Shown: positions 33,230 through 42,602, numbered from the stretch's first letter. The stretch: DNA of 64,000 bases from Candidatus Latescibacterota bacterium (GCA_020633725.1 JACKDC010000006.1:186001-250000), one strand, 5' to 3'. The notes: generated by a model from the letters alone, not told the origin. A program made the numbers and translations.

Positions 33230-34562
33230 GGAAGAGCCCCCCTTTCGCGTGCTGGAAGTGCTGATCGAACTGCAGCGCGACGCGCGTGCCCTCGTCGGAG
33301 TGGCCGATCTCGAGGCTGGCGCTGAAGTCGCCGCCCCCGCCCACCAGGCGCAGGCCGCCGCCCCAGCTGGTCTTGATCGCGTCGCCGAGCGCGTCGAGGT
33401 GGCCGAAGACCTGCCCGACGTCGCTGAAGAGCAGTGCGTCGAGGCCGAGGCTCGCCGCCTCGCTGGGCGCCCAGACCGGCCAGCGGTACTCGGCCGTGGC
33501 CAGCGCGAGGCCGCGGTCGCGCCAGCGCCCGGCGGGGTAGCCGCGCTGGCGGTCGGGGTTCTCGCCGGCGAGCAGGCGGGTGAAGGCCACGGGGGCGTCG
33601 CCCTCGGGTTCGATCCAGCTCGTGACCGCGCGCAGGGCCAGGGTCTGATCCGAGTTCCACAGGCCGACGAAGCGCTCAATTGAAGCTCGGTAGTGCGTGA
33701 AATCGGCGAGCCCCTCGTCGCTCTCGAAGAAACGCGCAGCCTTGAGGGCGACGACGCCGCCGTGCGCGGGGCGGCCGTCCTGGTCCGTGCTGTCGTAGAC
33801 CACGCGCAGGCCGACGGCCGTGCCGCTGGAGCGGCCGGTGGCGGCGGTGGCTTCCGCGAAGGCCGGCCCCTCGCGGTCGTAAGCGGCGAGCCCGCTGGCC
33901 GTGGCGCTCAGCTCCAGCTCCAGATGCGCGGCCGGCTCCAGCTCCAGCGCCAGACCGCCCCAGTTGAGCTCCTGCAGGTATTCGCTGCGATCGTCCGCGC
34001 TGGACTCCGGACCCAGACCGTAGTAGGCCAGCGCCGCGCGGCGGGCGTGTCCCGCGCTCAGTACCAGCCGCGCCCTGCCCTGGCCGCCGCGCAGGCCGAG
34101 CCGCGCCTCGCGGCTGCCGCCCAGCGCCGCGCGCAGGCCCAGGCGCAGGGCTTGTCCGCCGGCGACGTCCTTCACGTCGACGCCCATGCCGAGACCGCCG
34201 AGGCCGCCGGCCTCGAGTTCGGCCATCAGGTGGCCCGGCAGGGGATAGGGACCGAGCAGCGAGGGCAGATCGTGGCGGCCCCATGTGCGGATGCCGCCCT
34301 CGAGGCCCAGACGCAGCAGGCTGAAGGGCAGCGAAACGAGGCGATAGGGGACGAGAACCAGCGGCGCCCAGCCGGGCGTGGGCGAGGACTCGATGCGGAG
34401 CACGGTGCTGTCGGAGGGCGCCGGCATCGCGCCCCAGGCGCCCCACCGGCCGCTGTCCGTGCGCGCGCTGTCCGGCAGCTCGGCGCCGCGCGCGGGCGAT
34501 GTCCCGCCGGGGCCGGCCAGCATGCCGAGGAGCAGGGCTATTGCCGTGAGGCGTAGCAGCAT
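33201..34562 (-). CDS. Outer-membrane beta-barrel of the BamA/surface-antigen (D15) type
   Basis: 453 residues. The signal peptide ends near residue 26 (ARGAE). From residue 100 alternating amphipathic strands run to the C-terminus. LLFSDVGQVFG, SWGGGLRLVGGGGDF and RVALQFDQHF resemble the last strands of Omp85/D15 barrels, including a ExxGRGYPxGRWRD-like RQRGYPAGRWRDRG loop. No POTRA repeats are seen, so it is a barrel-only member. It may pass or anchor the exported kinase-like protein whose gene overlaps its 3' end. The ATG at 34562 faces the divergent phosphoesterase gene, with 49 bases between the two starts. Confidence 0.8.
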   Translation of the reverse strand: MLLRLTAIALLLGMLAGPGGTSPARGAELPDSARTDSGRWGAWGAMPAPSDSTVLRIESSPTPGWAPLVLVPYRLVSLPFSLLRLGLEGGIRTWGRHDLPSLLGPYPLPGHLMAELEAGGLGGLGMGVDVKDVAGGQALRLGLRAALGGSREARLGLRGGQGRARLVLSAGHARRAALAYYGLGPESSADDRSEYLQELNWGGLALELEPAAHLELELSATASGLAAYDREGPAFAEATAATGRSSGTAVGLRVVYDSTDQDGRPAHGGVVALKAARFFESDEGLADFTHYRASIERFVGLWNSDQTLALRAVTSWIEPEGDAPVAFTRLLAGENPDRQRGYPAGRWRDRGLALATAEYRWPVWAPSEAASLGLDALLFSDVGQVFGHLDALGDAIKTSWGGGLRLVGGGGDFSASLEIGHSDEGTRVALQFDQHFQHAKGGLFHGEEASVRH

Positions 34563-34611
34563 GTAGCCTGGACCTTGCGGTGACTTCGCGCCGTGGGCGA
34601 AGGGGGTAATG

Positions 34612-35808
34612 ATGCCTGGTCCGGGGCAGTCTAGGCGAATTGGACGAGCGGTCGCAAGGAATGCCGGCGCGGCGGGGCTGATCGCCCTCGCGCTGAGCCT
34701 CTGCGCCTTCACCTGGCCCTGGGACGTGAACGGCCCCTGGCCCTCCAGCTCGGAGCGGCCCGTCGCGCCGCTGAGCCACCCGAGCGTCGAGACGGCCCTC
34801 GCCGGGCTCCCGGGCGGGCCGTCCGGCGGCTTCCGCTTCGTCGCCTTCGGCGACCAGCGCGCCGTGGCCGACGGCGAGTGGCAGGCCCTCATGGCCGCCA
34901 TCGCCGCCCGCGCCGAGGGCGACGCCCGCCTGCTCTTCATGCTCGACACCGGCGACATCGTGAACGACGGCCGCCACGCCGACCAGTTCGCCCTGCTGGC
35001 CGACATCCTCGCCCCCGCCGCCGATCTGCCGTATGTCGTGTCGGTCGGAAATCACGAGCTCAAGGACAACCGCTCGGCCGTGGCCCGGCAAAACACCGCG
35101 GTCTGCCTGGCCGGCCTCGACGCGGACTTCGGCGTCGGCCGCATGTACTACGCCAAGCAGCTCGGCCGCCTGCGCCTGCTGGTGCTGGACAGCAACGATC
35201 TCGTCTACGGGGATGACGGCAGCGCGAAGGCCGTGGCGACGCCCGCGCCGGGCAGCCGCGCCGAGGCCCAGTGGCGCTGGCTGGTCGACCAGCTCGCGCG
35301 CCCCGAGCCGGAGGGCGTGGTGACGGTGGTCGCCATGCACCATCCGATCGTGCAGTCGAGCAAGAAGCATCGCGAGGCGGCCAGCGGCCTCTGGAACCTG
35401 CGCGTGGACGGCCGCAGCCTGCCCGAGCTCTTTCTCGACGGCGGCGTCGACCTGGTGCTCTGCGGCCACACGCACACCTTCGAGCAGTTCCGTCTCGCGC
35501 GGGGCGGGCGCGCCATGCACCTGATCAACCTTTCTGGACGCCCCCGCGACAGCGTGCTCGGCTGGGGCGCCGGCGCGCGGCGCGCGCGGGACATCCTCGG
35601 CCGCGAGACCGAGCGCCTCGCCGACTGGGGCTGGAAGGACCTCGACGGCTGGACCATCGATCAGGTGGACGCCATGACGCGCGACGAGGCCGACGAGTTC
35701 GCCGTCTTCGACCTGCCGCCCGAGGGGCCCCTGAGCTACACCGTGCACTTCCTCGACGAGGACGCCCCGGCCGGCCTTCGCGACACCGAGCCGCGGCAAC
35801 TCGACTGA
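34612..35808 (+). CDS. Membrane-anchored metallophosphoesterase
   Basis: 398 residues. The start at 34612 is preferred to 34609 because AGGGGG then has 5 bases of spacing. An N-terminal hydrophobic helix (about residues 18-34) directs export. Calcineurin-type motifs: FGDQR (D81, with R83 in place of the usual His), LDTGDIV, VGNHE, AMHHP and CGHTHTFE. Four of five metal motifs are standard. It likely hydrolyses phosphate esters in the periplasm. It diverges from the barrel/kinase-like/transporter operon and overlaps the next transporter gene (TGATG). Confidence 0.88.
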   Translation: MPGPGQSRRIGRAVARNAGAAGLIALALSLCAFTWPWDVNGPWPSSSERPVAPLSHPSVETALAGLPGGPSGGFRFVAFGDQRAVADGEWQALMAAIAARAEGDARLLFMLDTGDIVNDGRHADQFALLADILAPAADLPYVVSVGNHELKDNRSAVARQNTAVCLAGLDADFGVGRMYYAKQLGRLRLLVLDSNDLVYGDDGSAKAVATPAPGSRAEAQWRWLVDQLARPEPEGVVTVVAMHHPIVQSSKKHREAASGLWNLRVDGRSLPELFLDGGVDLVLCGHTHTFEQFRLARGGRAMHLINLSGRPRDSVLGWGAGARRARDILGRETERLADWGWKDLDGWTIDQVDAMTRDEADEFAVFDLPPEGPLSYTVHFLDEDAPAGLRDTEPRQLD

Positions 35809-38096
35809 TGTCACCGCCCTTCGCGAGCGCGCTCGCGCGCTGGCTCGACGTGCGGCCCGGCGAGGGCCGCAGCGTGGCCCTGGCCTGCGCCGGGGCCTTC
35901 CTCGTCATGGCCGCGCTCACCCTGGGCCGCGCCCTGCGCGAAGGCCTCTACCTGGACGCCTTCGCCATGGAGACGCTGCCCTACGTCACGGCGGCCGTCG
36001 CGCTGCTCGGCCTGCCCCTCGCCGGACGCTTCAGCCGCGCCCTGGCCCGCACGCCCACCTGGCGCGTCCTCAGCGCGCTGATCCTGATCGAGGTCGTGGG
36101 CCTCGGTCTCCTCACCCTGCTCGGCGGGCTGCCCGCCTGGCGGCGCCCGGCCATCGTGCTCTTCTACCTGTGGACGGCACTCGGCCTCCTCCTGCTCGGC
36201 TCGGGCTTCTGGGTGATGACCGGCGGCATCTTTCCCCTGCGCGGCGCCAAGCGGCTCTACGGCCTGGTGAGCGCGGGCGGCACGGCCGGCGCCATGGTGG
36301 CGGGGCTGAGCCTCGGCGCGCTGGCGGAGGGGCACGATGCGCGACTGCTCGTGCTGCCCCTGGCGCTCATCCTGCTGGCGGTGCTGGGGCTGGTGCTCGT
36401 CCAGCGCCGCGCCGGCGAGCAGGCGGCGCGTGCCGCGGACGGCGCCGCGCCCCGGGGCGCCCGCGCGGGCTTCCGCTCGCTCTGGTCCAATCCCCACCTG
36501 CGCGTGATCGGTCTGCTGGTGATCTGCGCCACCGGCGCGAGCACGCTCCTCGACTACCAGTTCAAGGAGGCCGCGCGCGCCGCCAGCGCGGCCTCCGCCG
36601 ATCCCGCCGGCGCGCTGACGGGCTTCCTCGGCACCTTCTACGGCGTCACCGGCGCGATCGCGCTGGCCTTCCAGCTGCTCGTCTCGGGACGCCTGCTCGC
36701 CCGCGCGGGCATCGGCGCCGCGCTCGCGGTGCTGCCGCTGCTGCTGCTCGTCGGCGCGGCGGGCTTCGCGCTGCTGCCCGGGCTGCTGGTCATCACCCTG
36801 ACCCGCGGTGGCGACAACGCGCTGCGCAAGAGCCTCTTCAGGCCGGCGCTGGAGGTGCTGTTCGTCCCGCTGCCCGAGCGGCTCCGGCGCAGCAGCAAGA
36901 GCCTCGTGGACTCCACTCTCGACGCCCTGGCCGAGGGCGCGGGCGCGGGCCTGATCTTCCTCTGGGTCACCCTCGCCGGCTTCTCCAGCCGCTGGCTCTC
37001 GCTGGGCGTGGCGTTGCTGGCCGGCGCCTTCCTCTGGCTGTCGCGGCGGATGGATCGCGTCTACCTGCGCACGGTGGTGGAGCGCCTCGAAGAGGGCGAG
37101 GCCGGGCTGACCCTGCCGGGCGCCGGCCTCGGCAGCGAGGCGGAGCTGAGCGCCACCTTCACGCGTCTCGACCTGGGCGCGCTGCTGGAGCGCCGGGAGT
37201 CGGCGCCGTCGCCGCGCAGGGCGGGGGAGGCGACGCTCGCGTCGCAGCTCGGCGCGGCCGAGACCGCCGACGTGCTCGCCGCCATCGCGCACCTCGATGC
37301 CGAGCAGGGCTGGGACGAACCCGCGCTCGCACAGCTCGTCCGCCTGCTCGCGCGCGACCCGCTCATGGAGACGGCGGCCACGCGACTCGAGGCGCACTGC
37401 GAGCGGGCGATGGCGCTCATGGTGGCGGCGCAGACCGACCCGGCCGAGGAGTTCATCATCCGCCGCCGGCTGCCGCGTGTGCTGGGCCGCTGCGGTGACG
37501 TCCGCGCGGACGACGCGCTGCTGGAGGCGCTGAGCGCGGACCGCTTCGAGATCCGCTACCGCGCTGCGCGCGCGTTGACGCGGCGACGTCGCCACGGGCT
37601 GCCCCCGTCCACGCGCGATCGCGACGCGCGGATCTGGGCGGCCCTGCGGCTGGAGGTGACGCGTGAGCGTCCCATCTGGGAGCTGCAGAAGCTGCTGGAC
37701 GCCGCGCCTGCCGGCGGCGAGGGCGACGAGCTCGTGCTCGAGCGCGCGGAGCTGCGCGGCGGGCGCAGCCTCGAGCACGCGTTTCGCCTGATGTCGCTGG
37801 TGCTCGACCCGCAGCCCGTGTGCGCGGCCTTCCACGGCATCGTCCAGGGCCGCGACGACTACCGCGGCTTCGCACAGGAGTACCTCGAGCAGGTGTTGCC
37901 GGCGGACATCCGCGAGCGGCTCTGGCTCTTCATCGGCGACCTGAGCCAGGAGCAGCAGCGCGCGCGCCGCCGCTCGCTGCAGGAGGTCGTGGGCGACCTG
38001 CTGAACAGCCACGCCACGCTCTTCGCCGACGAATCCCAGCAGCGCGCGCTGCGCCGGCTGCTGGAGGACACGGACGGCGGCGACGCGCGCGACTAG
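35808..38096 (+). CDS. Npt-type nucleotide transporter fused to a C-terminal helical-repeat domain
   Basis: 762 residues. Residues 1-425 form 12 TM helices of the same MFS-like nucleotide-transporter branch as the gene at 30192 (MTGGIFPLRGAKRLYGLVSAGGTAGA; NALRKSLFRPALEVLFVPLP in part). Residues about 430-762 are soluble and helical, Leu/Ala/Arg-rich, in HEAT-like pairs (for example ALLEALSADRFEIRYRAARAL). The fusion resembles the cyclic-nucleotide/HEAT-type extensions of bacterial ATP/ADP-carrier relatives. The ATG overlaps the phosphoesterase stop. The role of the tail is unknown; it may gate transport or bind a partner. It is convergent with the gene at 38093, sharing CTAG at the stops. 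Confidence 0.83.
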   Translation: MSPPFASALARWLDVRPGEGRSVALACAGAFLVMAALTLGRALREGLYLDAFAMETLPYVTAAVALLGLPLAGRFSRALARTPTWRVLSALILIEVVGLGLLTLLGGLPAWRRPAIVLFYLWTALGLLLLGSGFWVMTGGIFPLRGAKRLYGLVSAGGTAGAMVAGLSLGALAEGHDARLLVLPLALILLAVLGLVLVQRRAGEQAARAADGAAPRGARAGFRSLWSNPHLRVIGLLVICATGASTLLDYQFKEAARAASAASADPAGALTGFLGTFYGVTGAIALAFQLLVSGRLLARAGIGAALAVLPLLLLVGAAGFALLPGLLVITLTRGGDNALRKSLFRPALEVLFVPLPERLRRSSKSLVDSTLDALAEGAGAGLIFLWVTLAGFSSRWLSLGVALLAGAFLWLSRRMDRVYLRTVVERLEEGEAGLTLPGAGLGSEAELSATFTRLDLGALLERRESAPSPRRAGEATLASQLGAAETADVLAAIAHLDAEQGWDEPALAQLVRLLARDPLMETAATRLEAHCERAMALMVAAQTDPAEEFIIRRRLPRVLGRCGDVRADDALLEALSADRFEIRYRAARALTRRRRHGLPPSTRDRDARIWAALRLEVTRERPIWELQKLLDAAPAGGEGDELVLERAELRGGRSLEHAFRLMSLVLDPQPVCAAFHGIVQGRDDYRGFAQEYLEQVLPADIRERLWLFIGDLSQEQQRARRRSLQEVVGDLLNSHATLFADESQQRALRRLLEDTDGGDARD

Positions 38097-40714
38097 CGCC
38101 GCAGCGTGATCGTCGCCGCGCCGAGCTCGCGCCCCGCCGCGCTCACCCGCGCCAGGTAGACGCCGCTGGGCAGGGCGCGGCCGTGCTCGTCCTCGCCGGC
38201 CCAGAAGAGGCGCCCCTCGCCGCCGGCCGCCGCGCGCTGCGTCTGCCAGACCCGCCGCCCCGCCACGCTGTACACGGAAACGTCGAGCGACGCCTCCCGC
38301 GACAAGCTCCAGGCAATCCAGCTGCCGCCCTCGCTGGGGTTCGGGTAGGGCGCGAGCAGGCGGCCCGGCGCCAGGGCCGCCGGGGGCGCGGCGGTGAGCT
38401 GGTCCACGTCGATCGTGAAGACGCTCCGCCCGTAGGTGCCGGCGTAAAGGCGGCGGTTCGCCGCGTCGAGATCCAGCTCGCTCACGACCACGTTGGGCAG
38501 GTCTGCGCCGAGCATGCTCCACGCGCCGCCGCCGTTCGTGCTCTGGTACACGCCGAGGTCGCTGGCGACCCAGAGGCGGTCCGGCGTGTCCGGGTCGGGC
38601 AGGATGTCGTTCACCGGCGCCTCGGGCAGGTTGCTCGCGATGGGCGTCCAGGTGGCGCCGAGGTCGGTCGTGCGGAAGACGTGCGGCAGCGGCTCCGCCC
38701 AGCGGAAGCCGCTCACGGTGACGTAGGCCGTCTCGCGGACGAAGGGATCGCCCTTGACGCTGGTGATCCAGCGGACGGGCAGGCCGGCGGAGACGTCGGT
38801 CCAGCTCGCGCCGCCGTTCGTGCTGACGTTGACGTGCCCGTCGTCGCTGCCGGTCCAGAGCACCTGGCCGTCCAGCGGCGAGACGCCGATGGCCGTGATC
38901 GTCCCCGCCACCTGTCCGCCGCTGCCGCCGGGGCCGCCGGTGAGGTCGCCGCTGACGGCGGTCCAGCTGGTGTTCGACGCGCTGCGGTAGAGCTTGTTGG
39001 TGCCGAAGTAGCGGCGGCCCGGATCCGTGGGATCCTGCACGATGGGCGCGTTCCAGGCCACGCGGTCGCTGCCGCCGATGCCGCTGGTGGCGCCGGTGAA
39101 GGAGCCGCCGCCGTTGGACGAGTAGCCGAGGCCGCCGTACTGGTACTGCGCCCAGACCTGCTGGCCGTTGGTGGGATGGACGAGGGGGCCGAAGCCGTCG
39201 CCGCCGTAGACGTTCTGGAAATCGTCGGCCGCGCCGCCCGTGCTGCGGTTCGTGCCGTTGTCCTGCGCCCCGAGGAAGAGCACGTTCGGATTCGTGGCCG
39301 AGAGCGCCATGCGGTAGACCTGAGTCACCGGCTGCTCGGGCAGGAAGCTCCAGACGGTGCCGCCGTTGGAGCTGCGATAGACGCCGCCGTCGTTGCCGCT
39401 GTACATCACCGGGCTCGCGCCGGGGCCGAAGGCCAGGGCGTGGTGGTCCACGTGCATGCTGCCGCCGGCGAAGCTGTAGGAGCCGCCGCCGTTGGTGCTG
39501 CGGTAGAAGTCGTAGCCGACCACGAAGATCACCAGCGGGTTGGCCGGATGGACGCGCACGTTGCCGAACCACCAGCCGTAGCTCGCGTAGACGCCGGAGA
39601 GGCCGCCGTCGCTGGTGCGCGTCCAGCTGCTGCCGCCGTTGGTGGAGCGGTACAGGCCGGCGAAGTAGCCCGTGCGGTCGGAGTAGATCGCGCACATGAC
39701 GTCGGGGTCGCTGGCGCAGAGGTCCAGGCCGATGCGCCCGCTCTGGCTGCCGCCGGCCGGCAGGCCGCCCGTGCCCGAGAGCAGGGCCCAGTTGTCGCCG
39801 CCGTCGGTGGAGCGATAGACGGTGCAGTTCGGTCCGCCGTAGTCGTAGGCGTCGGGCTGGCGCAGGCGCTGCCACATGGCGGCCAGCAGGACGTCGGGCT
39901 GGTCCGGCCGCTGGATGATGTCCACGCAGCCCGTGTCATCGGCGACGTGGAGCACCCGCTCCCAGGTCGCGCCGCCGTCGATCGAACGATACACGCCGCG
40001 GTTCGCGTCCGTCTCCCAGAGTTGCCCCATGGCCGCGACGAAGATGCGGTCCGAATCGGTGGGATCGACGCGGATGCGGCCGATGGCGCCGACCTCTTCG
40101 AGGCCGAGGCTCGCCCAGGTGGCGCCGCGGTCGGGGGAGCGGAAGAGCCCGGCGCCGCCGTAGGCGACGCTGCCGCCGCCCGGGTTCACCTCGCCGCCGC
40201 CGGCGTAGACCACGTCCGGGTCCAGCGGATCCAGCGCTACCGCGCCCATGGCCAGGCTGGGCCCGAAGTCGAAGAGGGGCGTCCAGTGCTGGCCGGCGTC
40301 GTCGCTGCGCAGGACGCCGCCCTCGGCGGCCGCGGCGTAGACGCGGTTGTCGTCGCGCGGGTCCACGGCCAGGTCGGTGATGCGGCCGCCCACGTTGCTG
40401 GGCCCGCGGGGGATCCAGCCCACCTCGCGGTCGCCGGCCAGACGGGCCTCCTCGCGCAGCAGCGCCGCCTGATGCCGCCCGGCCTGGAGGGCCTCGCGGG
40501 GGATCCTGCCCTGGGGGTAGGCGCGCTCGAGGAAGAACCAGGGGTTGGGCGCCTTGGGGGCGAGGCCGTCGCCCGGCTCGCGGGAGACGTCGCGCTCCTC
40601 CACTTCACCGATTCCCGCGCGTTCGATCGGCAGCCGGGCCAGAAGCCCGGCGCCGCCCAGGGCGACGACGACGACGAGCAAGGACAGGGCGCTGCGGCGG
40701 CTCATGACATGCAT
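38093..40714 (-). CDS. Large secreted sialidase/VPS10-like BNR-repeat protein with FlgD-type sorting domain
   Basis: 873 residues. The N-terminal hydrophobic stretch (about residues 10-25) acts as a signal. Many Asp-box blades (RSDDAGQHWTPL, RSPDRGATWASL, RSIDGGATWERV, RSTNGGSSWTRT) build one or two large beta-propellers of the VPS10/sortilin or xyloglucanase type. The C-terminus is a FlgD-like Ig domain (APYPNPSEGGSWIAWSLSRE, ending ITLRR). It is probably a surface or extracellular glycan- or peptide-binding protein; no catalytic residues are certain. The start at 40714 follows AGAGG; an ATG at 40705 is an alternative. Confidence 0.85.
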   Translation of the reverse strand: MHVMSRRSALSLLVVVVALGGAGLLARLPIERAGIGEVEERDVSREPGDGLAPKAPNPWFFLERAYPQGRIPREALQAGRHQAALLREEARLAGDREVGWIPRGPSNVGGRITDLAVDPRDDNRVYAAAAEGGVLRSDDAGQHWTPLFDFGPSLAMGAVALDPLDPDVVYAGGGEVNPGGGSVAYGGAGLFRSPDRGATWASLGLEEVGAIGRIRVDPTDSDRIFVAAMGQLWETDANRGVYRSIDGGATWERVLHVADDTGCVDIIQRPDQPDVLLAAMWQRLRQPDAYDYGGPNCTVYRSTDGGDNWALLSGTGGLPAGGSQSGRIGLDLCASDPDVMCAIYSDRTGYFAGLYRSTNGGSSWTRTSDGGLSGVYASYGWWFGNVRVHPANPLVIFVVGYDFYRSTNGGGSYSFAGGSMHVDHHALAFGPGASPVMYSGNDGGVYRSSNGGTVWSFLPEQPVTQVYRMALSATNPNVLFLGAQDNGTNRSTGGAADDFQNVYGGDGFGPLVHPTNGQQVWAQYQYGGLGYSSNGGGSFTGATSGIGGSDRVAWNAPIVQDPTDPGRRYFGTNKLYRSASNTSWTAVSGDLTGGPGGSGGQVAGTITAIGVSPLDGQVLWTGSDDGHVNVSTNGGASWTDVSAGLPVRWITSVKGDPFVRETAYVTVSGFRWAEPLPHVFRTTDLGATWTPIASNLPEAPVNDILPDPDTPDRLWVASDLGVYQSTNGGGAWSMLGADLPNVVVSELDLDAANRRLYAGTYGRSVFTIDVDQLTAAPPAALAPGRLLAPYPNPSEGGSWIAWSLSREASLDVSVYSVAGRRVWQTQRAAAGGEGRLFWAGEDEHGRALPSGVYLARVSAAGRELGAATITLRR

Positions 40715-40746
40715 GGGGAACCTCTACGGCCACGGGTGGAGGCTCA

Positions 40747-40776
40747 ATTATAGGCCATCGGGCGGGGGCGGTCCAA
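40747..40776 (-). promoter_or_regulatory. Promoter of the BNR-repeat gene
   Basis: On the minus strand TTGGAC (40776-40771), 18 bases, TATAAT (40752-40747). It is divergent from the kinase promoter only a few bases away. Confidence 0.6.
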
Positions 40777-40780
40777 TCGC

Positions 40781-40809
40781 TTGCCCTGGCCCACGCCCTG
40801 CCCTAGACT
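40781..40809 (+). promoter_or_regulatory. Promoter of the Ser/Thr kinase gene
   Basis: TTGCCC (40781-40786), 17 bases, TAGACT (40804-40809), 54 bases before the TTG start at 40864. The two -35 boxes of the divergent pair are 4 bases apart. Confidence 0.5.
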
Positions 40810-40863
40810 CCAGGCTGCCTGCCCCCGCCCGCCCCTGAAACATCGCTATCGCGGAGAGACGTC

Positions 40864-42510
40864 TTGCGCGACCTTCTCCACATCGGCAAGCAGGACGCGA
40901 GCGCCGAAACCCAGCCGCTCACCCTGCCCTCGCTGAGCGGGCTCCCTCCCGAGCTGCTCGAGGAGGCGTCGCGCCGCCTGGGGCTGCTGGGTCTGATGTA
41001 CTCGGCGGTCTACGCCCTGGCCTTCTACGGGTCCTCGATCCCGGCCTGGTTCCGCGAAGGGGGGGCGCCCGAGTACCTCCGGGGCATGTCCGGGATCATC
41101 TCCAACATCTTCATCGCGCTGGGGATCGCGGTGTGGCTTGCGGTGCGCCATCTCAAGCTGCCGCCGCACAGGCTGCTGGACCTGGGTCTCATCTTCGAGG
41201 TGGTCGCGGCGCTGGGGATCGGCCTGCCGCAGATCTGGGGCCTCTACCCCGAGTACACGCCGGCGGTCTTCAACTCCGGCCACTACGTGGGCGTGCCCTG
41301 GGAGTGCATCTGGATCCTCATCTTTCCGCTGATCGCGCCGAACTCGCCGGGCAAGACGCTCATCGCCTCGCTGCTGGCGGCGGCCATGCCCGCGGCCGTG
41401 CTCACCGCGTCCAAGTTCTACGGGCCCACCGACCGCGCGCTGCCGCTCCTGCCCTTCTACAACTACTACCTCTTCACCACCTTCCTCTGCGCGCTGCAGG
41501 CGGTGATCATCAGCCGCATGGTGTTCCGCTACGGCGCCCGTCTGCGCAAGGCGCAGGAGATGGGGCAGTACCGGCTGACGCGGCTCATCGGGCGCGGCGG
41601 CATGGGCGAGGTCTGGCGCGCCGAGCACCGCATGCTGGCGCGGCCCGCGGCCGTTAAGCTGATCCGCCCCGACTCGCTGCAGGGCGACACGACCGCCCGC
41701 CTGGCCCAGCTCCGCCGCTTCGAGCGCGAGGCGCGCGCCACCGCGGCGCTGCGTTCGGTGCACAGCATCGACGTCTACGACTTCGGCATCACGCCCGACA
41801 GCAGCTTCTACTACGTGATGGAGCTGCTCGAGGGGCAGGACATGGACAGCTTCGTGAAGCACTTCGGCCCGCTGCCGCCGGGCCGCGCGCTGCACTGGCT
41901 GCGCCAGGCCTGCCACGCGCTGGAGGACGCGCACGGGCGCGGGCTCATCCACCGGGACCTCAAGCCGGCGAACCTCTTCATCTGCCGCCTGGGGCCGGAC
42001 TGCGACTTCGTGAAGGTGCTCGACTACGGCCTGGTCAAGGACAGCGATCGCAACGCCGCGGAGACGCAGCTCACGCGCGATGGGCTGGCCTTCGGCACGC
42101 CCGGCTACATGGCGCCGGAGATGGCCATGGGCGCGGGCGCGGCGGATGCGCGCAGCGACATCTACGCGCTGGGTTGCGTCGGCTACTTCCTGCTCACGGG
42201 CGTGCAGGTCTTCGAGGGCGAGACGCCGCTGGCCACCGTGCTGAAGCACGTGAAGGACGAGCCCCTGCCGCCGTCCCAGCGCAGCGAGACGCCGGTGCCC
42301 GCCGACCTCGAAGGCGTGATCATGGCCTGCCTCGCCAAGGAGCCCGGCGCGCGTCCTATCAGCGCCGCGATGCTCGCCGATCGACTCGCGGCCTGCCGGG
42401 ATGCCGCGACCTGGAGTCCCCGCCAGGCGCGGGAGTGGTGGGACCTGCACCTGCCCGCAGACCCCAGCATGGGGCTGCCGCGACCCGCGGCGGCGTCGGC
42501 CAGGCGCTAG
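40864..42510 (+). CDS. Ser/Thr protein kinase with N-terminal multi-TM domain
   Basis: 548 residues from a TTG start at 40864 with CGGAGAGA just upstream. No earlier ATG fits. Residues 35-220 contain about six TM helices (LGLLGLMYSAVYALAFYGS, IISNIFIALGIAVWLAV and others) of no named family. The Hanks kinase domain follows: GRGGMGEVW (G-loop), AAVKLI with K265, IHRDLKPAN with D365, LDYGL with D387 (DYG for DFG), and GTPGYMAPE. All catalytic residues are present. The membrane domain before the kinase is opposite to the usual PknB order. It is followed by an AlgE-like barrel gene. Confidence 0.9.
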   Translation: MRDLLHIGKQDASAETQPLTLPSLSGLPPELLEEASRRLGLLGLMYSAVYALAFYGSSIPAWFREGGAPEYLRGMSGIISNIFIALGIAVWLAVRHLKLPPHRLLDLGLIFEVVAALGIGLPQIWGLYPEYTPAVFNSGHYVGVPWECIWILIFPLIAPNSPGKTLIASLLAAAMPAAVLTASKFYGPTDRALPLLPFYNYYLFTTFLCALQAVIISRMVFRYGARLRKAQEMGQYRLTRLIGRGGMGEVWRAEHRMLARPAAVKLIRPDSLQGDTTARLAQLRRFEREARATAALRSVHSIDVYDFGITPDSSFYYVMELLEGQDMDSFVKHFGPLPPGRALHWLRQACHALEDAHGRGLIHRDLKPANLFICRLGPDCDFVKVLDYGLVKDSDRNAAETQLTRDGLAFGTPGYMAPEMAMGAGAADARSDIYALGCVGYFLLTGVQVFEGETPLATVLKHVKDEPLPPSQRSETPVPADLEGVIMACLAKEPGARPISAAMLADRLAACRDAATWSPRQAREWWDLHLPADPSMGLPRPAAASARR

Positions 42511-42602
42511 CACGCGCGCGCGGGCCTGTGCTAGTTTGCTGACGGACGTTCGCCGGGAGTCCCCCCTCACCGCCGGGCGGCCAGCTTCGGGATGAGGTCT
42601 CC

